From: CADEED01 sp964444835
Lineage (GTDB): Bacteria; Pseudomonadota; Gammaproteobacteria; Steroidobacterales; Steroidobacteraceae
Assembly (NCBI GenBank): GCA_964444835.1
Contig: CAYUIT010000001.1
Span: forward strand, 186,001-250,000
Direction of reading: 5' to 3'
DNA: 64,000 nucleotides
Below the pieces are notes generated by a model. The model saw only the letters and a program-made list of their open reading frames with translations, searched no databases and was not told where the DNA came from. A program made the position numbers and the translations under genes. Below are positions 51,699-59,529 of the stretch, piece by piece (within the stretch, counting starts at the first letter, position 1; each line of letters opens with the position of its first letter).

Positions 51699-52154
51699 CT
51701 AACTGCGCGTAGCGCCCTCGTCCTGGATCTCCGCGCGAATCGTCGCGACCATCGTCGCGAGCTGCTCGGCTAAGTACGCCAAGACATCGTCGTGCGACAG
51801 CACGCTGACGAGCCGACCTTCGCTATCGACAACGGGCAGACGCCGCACACCCGCATCGCGCATCAGCCCCAGCGCACTCTCGAGCGACTGTGTGGATGCT
51901 GCGATGACCGGATCGCGCGTCATCACGTCATCCACGAGCAACGTGCGCGGCTCAACCGAACGCGCAATCACCGTCGTGACGATGTCGCGATCGGTCACGA
52001 CACCGATCGGACGCTCGCCGTCAGCACTGCCGATCGGTTCCGTCACGATCAAGCAGCCGACGTGCCCTTTGCGCATCGCATCGGAGGCCGTCACGAGATC
52101 GATATGGCGCCGCACACACACGGGACCGCGCCGTGCCAGGTCACCTACATTCAT
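51699..52154 (-). CDS. CBS-domain pair protein
   Basis: A 151-residue protein made of two CBS repeats. CBS1 is about residues 8-72 (SDAMRKGHVGCLIVTE, then GVVTDRDIV). CBS2 is about 80-137 (VDDVMTRDPVIAAS, then MRDAGVRRLPVVDSEGRLVSV). Stand-alone CBS pairs bind adenosine nucleotides and sense energy state; the target here is unknown. The start is ATG at 52154 with GAGGAG upstream. The 51-codon extension of the frame is Arg-rich and runs into the divergent gene. It shares its promoter region with the glutaredoxin-DinB gene. Confidence 0.92.
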   Translation of the reverse strand: MNVGDLARRGPVCVRRHIDLVTASDAMRKGHVGCLIVTEPIGSADGERPIGVVTDRDIVTTVIARSVEPRTLLVDDVMTRDPVIAASTQSLESALGLMRDAGVRRLPVVDSEGRLVSVLSHDDVLAYLAEQLATMVATIRAEIQDEGATRS

Positions 52155-52234
52155 AAGAACTCCTCGTGGCCGATGCCGCCACGGTTGGCGATCACTATGC
52201 ACACAGCGCGCACTTCGTTCTCTCCGTAATTGCA

Positions 52235-52252
52235 CGCATGCGCGCGCATGCG
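52235..52252. promoter_or_regulatory. 18-bp perfect palindrome in CBS/glutaredoxin intergenic region
   Basis: CGCATGCGCGCGCATGCG reads the same on both strands. It lies between the divergent starts at 52154 and 52299, about 47 bp upstream of the latter. It may be an operator for an unknown dimeric regulator, but alternating GC sequence can produce such palindromes by chance. Confidence 0.35.
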
Positions 52253-52298
52253 CCTCACCCCATTTGCCCTTGATGGGCATTCGGCCTAGCCTTGGCGC

Positions 52299-53069
52299 AT
52301 GACGCATCGATTGGCCTTCTATTGGCAGCCGGGCTGCACCAGCTGCTTGCGCACGAAAGAGTTCCTACTCGAACGAGGCATCGAGTTCGATTCGTTCAAT
52401 GTGTTAGGAGATCGAGCGGCGTTTGAGACCCTTGTGCAACGCGGACTGCGCTCAGTACCCGTCTTGCTGCAAGGCGATCGGCACTGTCTCGCGCAAGATA
52501 TCGAGGAAGTCGCGGCCTTCGTGGGCGTGGACTTGCAACGCGTGCGTTTGTCGATCCCCGCGTTACTGGTGCGACTGGAAGCTTTGCTGAGTGCGACGGG
52601 CCAACTCGCCCACCACTTGGCGCCGGCAGAACTCGAAACAAAAGTGGCGGGCCGCGAGCGAACACAACTCGATCTCGTCTACCACGTACCCATGATCGTG
52701 CGCGGCTTTCTCGATGCAGCGAGCGGCGGCGAACTCACGTACGCGTACTACGAACGTACGCCGACCGACCCTGACCGAACACTCGCCGCAGTGCTCGCGA
52801 CGCTGGAGTCCACGCAAAAGGCGCTCAGCGACTGGCGCGCGTCGGCACGTCCCAATGACCTGCAGCCCGATCGCCCTTTGAACACGTACTTCGGCAGTCG
52901 GCCCCTTTGGACCGTGTTGGAGCGAACGACATGGCACGTCGCACAGCATTGCCGACAGCTCGCCAGTTTGACCACCGGCGACGCGTCGCAGACGCTTCTC
53001 GATGACTCCTTATTGACTGGCCTACCACTGCCGCGAGCGATCTGGGATCGCGAGATCCAAATCGCTTAG
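52299..53069 (+). CDS. glutaredoxin domain fused to DinB-like domain
   Basis: A 256-residue protein. Residues ~1-80 are a glutaredoxin-type thioredoxin fold: WQPGCTSCLRTKEFLLERGI with a C-x-x-C active site (CTSC), and SVPVLLQGD as the cis-Pro segment. Residues ~95-250 look like a DinB/YfiT four-helix domain with spaced His residues, including LVYHVPMIVRGFLD and TWHVAQHCRQL, that could bind a metal. DinB-type domains act in bacillithiol or mycothiol chemistry elsewhere. The fusion suggests a thiol-dependent transferase or detoxification enzyme (inference). It is divergent from the CBS gene and convergent with the DksA-like gene, 5 bp away. Confidence 0.82.
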   Translation: MTHRLAFYWQPGCTSCLRTKEFLLERGIEFDSFNVLGDRAAFETLVQRGLRSVPVLLQGDRHCLAQDIEEVAAFVGVDLQRVRLSIPALLVRLEALLSATGQLAHHLAPAELETKVAGRERTQLDLVYHVPMIVRGFLDAASGGELTYAYYERTPTDPDRTLAAVLATLESTQKALSDWRASARPNDLQPDRPLNTYFGSRPLWTVLERTTWHVAQHCRQLASLTTGDASQTLLDDSLLTGLPLPRAIWDREIQIA

Positions 53070-53074
53070 TCGCT

Positions 53075-53425
53075 CTAGGAGCGCTTTTTCCCGTCGGCGC
53101 ATTTGCGACACTCGATTGCATAGGGCACGGCCGCCAGTCGCTGCGGCTCGATCGAGGCGCCGCACACGCTGCAGACTTGGTACTCACCGCGATCAAGACG
53201 CGCCAACGCGCGATCGATCTGCTGGATCTCGGTCGCGGCCGATTGCCCGATGGCGCCCAGCACATCGTCGTTCTCACGCTGCGTAGCCTGCTCGGCAAAA
53301 TCGGGCGACAACGGATCGGTTGCACGCGTCAAATCTGCCCGCACGCGGGATGCGCGTTGCGTCAATTCGGCGCGTCGCGCGCGCAGCTGATCGCGCACTT
53401 CCTGATTGTTCGGCTGTGCAGACAT
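53075..53425 (-). CDS. TraR/DksA-family zinc-finger protein
   Basis: DksA-like protein of 116 residues. An N-terminal coiled-coil (about 5-75, rich in Arg/Glu/Gln) is followed by the zinc finger CSVCGASI...ECRKCADG with four cysteines. The usual coiled-coil tip acidic pair is not obvious, though NDDVLGAIG carries Asp residues. Such proteins bind the RNA polymerase secondary channel and tune stress transcription, sometimes without ppGpp. The start is ATG at 53425, preceded by GAGGAG. It sits between the glutaredoxin-DinB gene and divergent fixL. Confidence 0.9.
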   Translation of the reverse strand: MSAQPNNQEVRDQLRARRAELTQRASRVRADLTRATDPLSPDFAEQATQRENDDVLGAIGQSAATEIQQIDRALARLDRGEYQVCSVCGASIEPQRLAAVPYAIECRKCADGKKRS

Positions 53426-53632
53426 CGATACTCTCCTCGACAAGCTTAGATCGACATTGCAGCCCGCGAGTCGCGCGCGCCATGGCCAGGAACCCGTAGC
53501 CGCCTTCGGGGACTACCTATTGGAGGCCCCATTGAATCCTGGTGCTCTAGTCGCGATAGTCGGAACTACTTACCATGCTCGGTGTTTGCCGCCTGCGTTC
53601 GCGGTACCCGCAACGCGCACCTTGGAGAATTC

Positions 53633-54739
53633 GTGCCCACCCAACATGCCTCAGCCGAACTCGCCGCGTTGCTCGATGCAACGGTCGATGCGGTCGTCAT
53701 GGTGGACGATCATGGGCTCATCACGGCATTCAACCGCTCGGCGGAGCGCCTCTTCGGCTATTCCGCAGCCGAAGCGATCGGTCAGAACGTGAGCGTTTTG
53801 ATGAACCCGGGCGACCGCGATCGGCACGACAGCTACATGCATCGCTATCACACCACGCACGAGGCCCGCATTCTCGGGATCGGCCGCGAGGTGCTTGCGC
53901 GCCGCAAGGACGGCACAGAGTTTCCAGTGTTCTTGTCGATCGGCAAGATCCCGGGCAGCGAGCCCCCACGTTATGTGGGCTACATGCACGATGTCAGCGC
54001 GCGGCGCGCCGCGGAGGATGAAGCGCGCCACGCGTTGGCGCGCCTCAACCATATGTCGCGCCTTGCGACGATGGGCGAAATGGCGGCTGGCTTGTCGCAC
54101 GAGCTCAATCAACCGCTGGCCGCGATCAACAACTACGCGCGCGCCTGCTCGCGGTTGTTAGCGATGCCCGATCCCGATCTGCCCGAGGTACAACAAGCGC
54201 TGCAAGAAGTGTCGGCGCAGGCGCTGCGGGCGGGTGAGATTATTCGTCGACTGCGCTCACTCGTTCGCAACGAAGATTCACAGCGCGAGGTGGTCGACAT
54301 CAACCACGTCATCCGCGATGTCGAGACGCTACTGCGTAGCGATGCGCGCGTGCATGATTCGCGGCTCGTACTCGATCTCGCCGAGAAGCTGCCGCCGGTG
54401 CGTGTCGACACGATTCAAATCCAGCAAGTGTTGCTGAATCTCGTCCACAATGGCTTTGAGGCCGTGCGCGGCCTACCGGACGCCGCACGCCGTGAAGTCA
54501 CGGTCTACACACGGCTCGCGCAACCGAGTTTGGTCGAGGTTCGCGTCTGTGATTTGGGCCCCGGCCTCGACGAGCACAATTTGAAACGCGTGTTCGAGCC
54601 CTTTTTCACGACCAAATCCGATGGCACCGGTTTAGGCCTCGCCATCAGCAAGTCAATCATCACAGCGCATGGCACCGAACTCGGCTACTCCCCGAACGTG
54701 CCGATCGGCGCCTGCTTCCGCTTTACCCTTCCCACGTAA
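53633..54739 (+). CDS. fixL: oxygen-sensing histidine kinase, FixL type (soluble, one heme PAS)
   Basis: Kinase of 368 residues without membrane segments. The PAS domain (about 8-122) keeps the heme-FixL residues: proximal His65 in RHDSY, Arg71, Ile80, Ile83, distal-side Arg85 in the ILGIGR segment, and FLSIG. These match Bradyrhizobium FixL His200, Arg206, Ile215, Ile218, Arg220, Leu236 and Ile238. The position of FixL His214 is Arg here. The kinase core has the phospho-acceptor His156 in GLSHELNQPLAA, the N-box LVHNGFEAV and GTGLGLAISKSI. Start is GTG at 53633 with GGAG upstream. It is followed after 19 bp by fixJ. Confidence 0.92.
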   Translation: MPTQHASAELAALLDATVDAVVMVDDHGLITAFNRSAERLFGYSAAEAIGQNVSVLMNPGDRDRHDSYMHRYHTTHEARILGIGREVLARRKDGTEFPVFLSIGKIPGSEPPRYVGYMHDVSARRAAEDEARHALARLNHMSRLATMGEMAAGLSHELNQPLAAINNYARACSRLLAMPDPDLPEVQQALQEVSAQALRAGEIIRRLRSLVRNEDSQREVVDINHVIRDVETLLRSDARVHDSRLVLDLAEKLPPVRVDTIQIQQVLLNLVHNGFEAVRGLPDAARREVTVYTRLAQPSLVEVRVCDLGPGLDEHNLKRVFEPFFTTKSDGTGLGLAISKSIITAHGTELGYSPNVPIGACFRFTLPT

Positions 54740-54758
54740 AACCATCGCGAGACTCATC

Positions 54759-55376
54759 ATGAAAGAACTGGCACCCACCGTATTCATCGTCGACGACGAC
54801 GACGCCGTACGTAGCTCGCTGCGTTTACTCATGAAGTCGGTCGGCATCGCCGCACAGACGGCCGCATCGGCGCAAGAGTTTCTCGCCAGCTTCAATCCGG
54901 ATCACCCGGGCTGCCTCGTGCTCGATGTACGCATGCCCGGTATGAGCGGCCTCGAGTTGCAGCAGAAGCTCAACCTGCAAGGCGCCATGATTCCCGTGAT
55001 CTTTATCACGGGCCACGGTGACATTCCGATGGCGGTCGAGGCCATGCAGCACGGCGCCTTCGACTTTTTGCCAAAGCCGTTCCGGGATCAGGATCTCATC
55101 GATCGCGTGCAGCGGGCGCTACAACGCGATGCGGAGAATCGCGGCAAGGTGCACCACAAAGACGTGATCCGCCAACGATACGAGTCGCTGACGCCGCGTG
55201 AGCGCGAAGTGCTAGAACTCGTCACACAAGGCAAGGCTAACAAGGTGATGGCCGGCGATCTGGGCGTCAGCCAGCGTACTGTCGAGATCCACCGCGCTCG
55301 TGTCATGGAAAAAATGGAAGCGCGCTCCCTCGCTGAGCTGGTGCGCATGATGATGGAGCTGCAAGGCACGCCGTAG
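54759..55376 (+). CDS. fixJ: response regulator, FixJ type
   Basis: Two-domain regulator of 205 residues. The receiver (about 7-120) has the acidic pocket VDDDD, phosphorylation site Asp56 in VLDVRMPG, FITGHGD and Lys in FLPKPF. The LuxR-type helix-turn-helix is at about 140-200 (LTPREREVLELVTQGKANKV, GVSQRTVEIHRARVMEKM). The start is ATG at 54759. It is the cognate partner of the upstream heme kinase and is expected to activate transcription when oxygen is low. No fixK/fnr-type gene is in the window. Confidence 0.94.
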   Translation: MKELAPTVFIVDDDDAVRSSLRLLMKSVGIAAQTAASAQEFLASFNPDHPGCLVLDVRMPGMSGLELQQKLNLQGAMIPVIFITGHGDIPMAVEAMQHGAFDFLPKPFRDQDLIDRVQRALQRDAENRGKVHHKDVIRQRYESLTPREREVLELVTQGKANKVMAGDLGVSQRTVEIHRARVMEKMEARSLAELVRMMMELQGTP

Positions 55377-55472
55377 GCTCCATTGCCCGAGCGGTGGATA
55401 CTACGTATTGATCGGTCGCCGACCGCCAGTAATCTGACGCGGTGTCACAAGGTTCTGACACTGGAGCCTTCG

Positions 55473-55853
55473 ATGGATAGTCAGGCCGGCCCAAGCGGCG
55501 GGCGCGCTGTGGTGGTCATCGGCAAAGCGTCGGAACGCACGAGAGCAGTACTGAGAGCGTTGGCGGGGTTGCCCGAAGTCGTGTGGCCGAACTCGATCGC
55601 CGGCGCTTACGCGCAGCTACGCTCGGCTGGCATCGCCTGCGTCGTGTTGGCGGATGATTTGCTTGACGACAACATTGCCGACATTCTCGTGCAATTTCGC
55701 GAATTGCGCCCCGTGATGCCAATCTTCGTCGTCACCGAAGTCGACGATGTAGCAGATGCGGTGCAAGCCATGCGATTGGGCGCCACCGCCGCCGTCGAGG
55801 TGCCGCCGTCCGCCGGACGCCTGCTCGAGTACGTGTCACAGTCGTTGCGCTAG
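55473..55853 (+). CDS. degenerate receiver-domain protein near fixLJ
   Basis: A 126-residue single domain with receiver-like alternation (VVVIGKASERTRAVLRALAG, then CVVLADDLLDDNIADILVQF, PIFVVTEVDDVADAVQAMRL, GATAAVEVPPSAGRLLEYV). The N-terminal acidic pair is missing (VIGKAS in place of DD), and the conserved Lys-Pro near the end is VPP. Asp61 could still be the phospho-site, but the active pocket is not complete. It may act as a constitutive pseudo-receiver or antagonist of FixLJ (inference). The start is ATG at 55473, with GGAG upstream. Confidence 0.75.
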   Translation: MDSQAGPSGGRAVVVIGKASERTRAVLRALAGLPEVVWPNSIAGAYAQLRSAGIACVVLADDLLDDNIADILVQFRELRPVMPIFVVTEVDDVADAVQAMRLGATAAVEVPPSAGRLLEYVSQSLR

Positions 55854-55886
55854 CCCCCAGCCCCTCGCCCGACCTATTCTCGGTGC

Positions 55887-56423
55887 GTGGAACCGTCAGC
55901 GCCCAACATACTCACCACTCGCGATGGGATACAACTTTTTGTGCGCCCGATTCGCGCCGACGACATCGATCGCGAGCGTGAGTTCATCAATGGATTGAGC
56001 GACGCCACGCGCTACAGCCGACTGATGTTCGCGCTGCGCGAGCCATCCCCCGGCTTCCTGCGGCAAATGGTTGAGATCGATCGCGTCAACTCCATGGCGC
56101 TGGTCGTCATCGAGCCGGCTTCGACCGCTGAGCGTTTTTTGGCGGTGGCGCGTTACAGCCGCGATGATCACGGTACCGCTGCGGAGTTTGCCGTGGTAGT
56201 GGCCGACGCTTGGCAGGGACGCGGCATCGGCACGCGACTCGCCCGCATGCTCTTCGACTATGCGGCTCGCCACGGGATCGAACGCGTGTACGGTACGATT
56301 CTCGCTAACAACGAACGCATGCTAGCCCTTGTACGTCACCTCGACATGACCATCGAGCCGATCGCGGGGTCGGGATCGATCGTGTTAGCGTCCCTCGCTC
56401 TGCAACCCGCGCGCGTTCCATAG
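55887..56423 (+). CDS. GNAT-family N-acetyltransferase
   Basis: GNAT protein of 178 residues starting with GTG at 55887. The acetyl-CoA loop is VVADAWQGRGIGTRLARML (the Q/R-x-x-G-x-G/A motif), followed by ERVYGTILANNERMLALVRH, typical of the Pat-like or stress-linked GNAT group. The N-terminal RPIRADDIDREREFINGLS resembles the GNAT domain of protein acetyltransferases, so it might acetylate a protein. Substrate is unknown. It lies between the pseudo-receiver gene and the second Usp gene. Confidence 0.88.
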   Translation: MEPSAPNILTTRDGIQLFVRPIRADDIDREREFINGLSDATRYSRLMFALREPSPGFLRQMVEIDRVNSMALVVIEPASTAERFLAVARYSRDDHGTAAEFAVVVADAWQGRGIGTRLARMLFDYAARHGIERVYGTILANNERMLALVRHLDMTIEPIAGSGSIVLASLALQPARVP

Positions 56424-56488
56424 GCAGTTGTGCGGATGCGCCATAAGCGGACGAAGCGCGATCCTGAACAAAATTGAAGGAGCAATCG

Positions 56489-57484
56489 ATGCGCCCCCTC
56501 CGACGAATCTTGGTTGCGATCAAGGACCCTGCAAAGACGCCACGCCACGCGCTCGAGAAGGCTGCGTCGCTCGCGGCGGCGTTCGGCGCGAAAGTGGAAC
56601 TGTTCCATGCGATCGCAGACCCCGTCATCACCGATTCCCTGCGACACGGCAAGCAGCCCTTGAGTCGCAGCGAAGCGATGCAACGTATCGTCGAGCAACG
56701 GCGCCAACGCTTGGCCAAGATCGCCGGCGGCGCAGCGCTCGCTGGTACACCCTGCGCTCTGCATGTCGACTGGGACTTTCCGGCGCATGAAGCCATCGTA
56801 CGGCGCGCGGTCAAGTCGAAGGCCGATCTCGTGATTCTCGAGTCCGAGCGGCACCTCCCAGGCGCGAATCTCCTGATGACGCATTCCGACTGGGAGCTGA
56901 TCAAGAGCTGCCCGTGTCCACTATTGCTCGCCCGCGCGGGACGCGGCTATCGGCGCCCAAATGTGCTCGCTGCGGTCGATCCGTTGCACTCCCACGATAA
57001 GCCGGCTGCGCTCGATCACCACTTGCTCGATGTGGCCGGCACGTTCGCTCGCGCGCTCCGCGGCGAGCTATACGCCGTCCATGCTTATCTGCCGCTCTCT
57101 TACTTCGCGCCGACGATGCCAGGGGAGCCCGCCGCGGCCTCGTGGTTGCCACCGGAGGTGGAAAGCGCGCACCGCGAACAACTGGCCACACAACTGCGCA
57201 AATTGACCGCACGGCACAAGATTCCGCGTAACCGCCAGAGCCTGCTACTCGGCGATGCGCCGCATGAACTTGCGGCCGAGGCCAAGCGTAAGAAGGCCCA
57301 GCTCGTGGTGATGGGTGCCGTCTCGCGTCGCGGCTTGAAGCGCTTGTTCATCGGCCACACCGCGCAACGCGCATTGCACCTGATGTCCTGCGATGTGCTG
57401 GTCGTCAAGCCCAAATCGTTCAAGGCAACCGTGCCGCGTGCGCCGCGCACCATCGGCCCGATCATCGGCTTCACCGTGTACTAA
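56489..57484 (+). CDS. tandem universal stress protein (UspE-like), copy B
   Basis: A 331-residue tandem Usp protein beginning MRPLRRILVAIKDPAKTPR, paralogous to copy A at 43733. The second domain ends with the ATP-type loop VVMGAVSRRGLKRLFIGHTA. The start is ATG at 56489 with AAGGAG upstream. It marks the right end of the stress/low-oxygen block and is adjacent, stop to stop, to the convergent MgtC/DUF4010 gene. Copy A and B may respond to the same regulator, but I found no clear shared upstream box. Confidence 0.92.
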   Translation: MRPLRRILVAIKDPAKTPRHALEKAASLAAAFGAKVELFHAIADPVITDSLRHGKQPLSRSEAMQRIVEQRRQRLAKIAGGAALAGTPCALHVDWDFPAHEAIVRRAVKSKADLVILESERHLPGANLLMTHSDWELIKSCPCPLLLARAGRGYRRPNVLAAVDPLHSHDKPAALDHHLLDVAGTFARALRGELYAVHAYLPLSYFAPTMPGEPAAASWLPPEVESAHREQLATQLRKLTARHKIPRNRQSLLLGDAPHELAAEAKRKKAQLVVMGAVSRRGLKRLFIGHTAQRALHLMSCDVLVVKPKSFKATVPRAPRTIGPIIGFTVY

Positions 57485-58735
57485 CTACTTGAGTTCAAGC
57501 CAAGACCACAACGCGAGCCACAGCGCGAGCACCATTGCGATGAGACCGGGCGCGACGCGCGCAAAGTAACCAACGCCCCCCGTGGTGGCGGCGAGCGCGA
57601 GCTTGGTCAGCGTGTTGGCGGTCAGCGCCGCGCAGATACCGAGCAGCGCGCTGGGTACGGCGAGCGACTGCGAGGCTGCCAGCCCCGCAAGCGAGGCGGC
57701 TGCGGCATGAGTGTCGAGAAACGCGCCGATCAACGCTGCGACGATCGCACCATTCGAGCCGAAGGCACGATTCGCGATCGCGACCCCGACGAGCATCACG
57801 ACGAACACCAGCGAAATCAGTGCCGCCGTTGCCGGATCGAACGCCCGTCCCTGCACGGCGCCACCGTCCTGCGGCGTACGCCATGCATGACGACCCGCGA
57901 GCGCACCGAACACAAATGCCACGGCGATGAAGGCCGTCAGCGGCAAGGCAAACTGCGCCAGCAGCCATGGGTTGATCGCAAACAACACGATCGCAAGCTG
58001 GAGCCCGGTCGCGATTGACGACCAGACCGCACCGGCGACGGCACCCGCCATAACAGCGGGCTGCTCGCGCGTCCGACGTCCCATCGCTGCCACAACCGCA
58101 GCACTCGACACGAAGCCGCCTAACAATCCGGCCAAGGGCAGACCCCATCGTTGACCGAGCACGCGCAAAGACACGTAGCCGGCGGCATTGACGAGTAGCA
58201 CGACGACGGTGAGGCGCCACACGAACTGCGGGTTGATCGCGCCCCACGGGTCGATCGCGCGGTTCGGCAACAAGGGCAACACGACGAGCGCGGCGGCGGC
58301 CAGCAGCACTGCGTCGCGCCACTCGCGCTCTGACAGCCGTTGAGTGGCAAACGCGTGCAGCGGCTCGCGCAGACCTAGCAGCAGGGCCACAACGACGCCG
58401 CTACCGGCAGCGAGAGCTCGGTCGAATGCCGCCAGGACACCGAGACCGAACGTCACTAACAAGGCGATCTCGGTCGTAAGACCCGGATCGCTGGCGCTCG
58501 TGCGGCGATACGCGAGCGCCGCCAAGGCCGCAACGCCAAGCGCTCCTGCGGGCACCAGCCACGGGATGTCGGTGACCGCGCAAAGCGCGCCGAGCACGGC
58601 AACGAGTGCGAAGGTACGTAGGCCCGCCGCCTCACGCGTGGGGCCATCGCCTTTGCGCCGTTCCCGCTCGAGCCCGATCAACAGCCCGACACCGAGTGCG
58701 ACAGCGAGCGCCTGCGCGGCGCCAGGAATCTCCAC
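57485..58735 (-). CDS. MgtC/SapB family protein with DUF4010
   Basis: Integral membrane protein of 416 residues with about 12 hydrophobic segments. The N-terminal MgtC-type region reads ALGVGLLIGLERERRKGD and RTFALVAVLGALCAV (about 12-55). The C-terminal half is DUF4010 (for example LLGGFVSSAAVVAAMGRR and GVAIANRAFGSNGAIVAAL). MgtC proteins affect Mg2+ stress and ATP synthase; the DUF4010 fusion is of unknown function. The gene abuts the convergent Usp copy B and lies 10 bp downstream of, and on the same strand as, the diheme cytochrome gene. Confidence 0.9.
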   Translation of the reverse strand: MEIPGAAQALAVALGVGLLIGLERERRKGDGPTREAAGLRTFALVAVLGALCAVTDIPWLVPAGALGVAALAALAYRRTSASDPGLTTEIALLVTFGLGVLAAFDRALAAGSGVVVALLLGLREPLHAFATQRLSEREWRDAVLLAAAALVVLPLLPNRAIDPWGAINPQFVWRLTVVVLLVNAAGYVSLRVLGQRWGLPLAGLLGGFVSSAAVVAAMGRRTREQPAVMAGAVAGAVWSSIATGLQLAIVLFAINPWLLAQFALPLTAFIAVAFVFGALAGRHAWRTPQDGGAVQGRAFDPATAALISLVFVVMLVGVAIANRAFGSNGAIVAALIGAFLDTHAAAASLAGLAASQSLAVPSALLGICAALTANTLTKLALAATTGGVGYFARVAPGLIAMVLALWLALWSWLELK

Positions 58736-58744
58736 AGCCGGCGA

Positions 58745-59404
58745 CTAGCGCGGCTGCATGCGCGCTAAGTAATCAGCGACACCCTGGATCTCTTCGTACG
58801 AGAGTCGCCGCACACGGTCGCGATGCGTCGCCGACATATTCGGCCGTCGCCCGTCGGCCGCATCTTGCAGCTGCCGCACCGTATAGGCGTAGTGTTGTCC
58901 TGCAATTCGCGGCATCTTCATCGCATCGCTCCCTTGGCCTGTCGCGCCATGGCACGACGAACAGCCTGACACGTACACACGTGCCCCGATGCTAACAAAG
59001 TCGCCGTTGCCAAATGACGGTGGCCAAGGCCGCGGCAAGCTCGCGACATAGGCGGACACATCGGCGAGCTCTTGCGCAGAGCGCAAGTGATGCCGATCGG
59101 CGAAGTGCTCCATGCGCACGTCCCAACGCTTGTCGTGGCGAAAATCGACGAGCTGTTGCAACACGACGCGAAAATGCTGGCCGCCGATCGCGGCGATGTT
59201 GCCATCCTGCGTGCCCGAGCCATCCGGGTTGTGACACGCGCGACAGGTTTCAAACAGACGCTCGCCATTGGCTGTATCGCCCCGCAGTTTGGCCGCCGCG
59301 GCGAACTCGGCGCGCGCGGTGGGACCCGACTGCGCCAGAAGCGGCAGGGAAGCACCCCAAGCCACGCAAGCGTACGCCATCAAACACAAAACGGATTGCC
59401 GCAT
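58745..59404 (-). CDS. diheme cytochrome c (c4-like)
   Basis: Periplasmic cytochrome of 219 residues with a signal peptide (RQSVLCLMAYACVAWGASLP). Two heme motifs are visible: CRACH in FETCRACHNPDGSG (about 54) and CSSCH in VSGCSSCHGATGQG (about 150). Each is followed by a potential Met ligand (MEHFADRHH; MKMPRIAGQ or MSATH). Length and two-lobe layout match cytochrome c4. The start is ATG at 59404; the frame is open 75 codons further, but that part is Arg/Ser-rich and not credible. It is upstream of the MgtC/DUF4010 gene on the same strand. Confidence 0.9.
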   Translation of the reverse strand: MRQSVLCLMAYACVAWGASLPLLAQSGPTARAEFAAAAKLRGDTANGERLFETCRACHNPDGSGTQDGNIAAIGGQHFRVVLQQLVDFRHDKRWDVRMEHFADRHHLRSAQELADVSAYVASLPRPWPPSFGNGDFVSIGARVYVSGCSSCHGATGQGSDAMKMPRIAGQHYAYTVRQLQDAADGRRPNMSATHRDRVRRLSYEEIQGVADYLARMQPR

Positions 59405-59529
59405 GACGATGTGACCTCTCGCCCAAAAATGCCTGCTTGCCGGGCACACTCCCATGCGCACTTTCCGAAGTACCACAAACTGTGCGCTGGATCGCGCAGT
59501 CCTCGCAGGCCGGCCCCTATCCTGCCGCG

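Noticed and set aside
52155..52298. Possible FNR/Anr box TTGAT-N4-ATTCG in the CBS/glutaredoxin gap
   Set aside because: The second half-site matches only 2 of 5 consensus bases.
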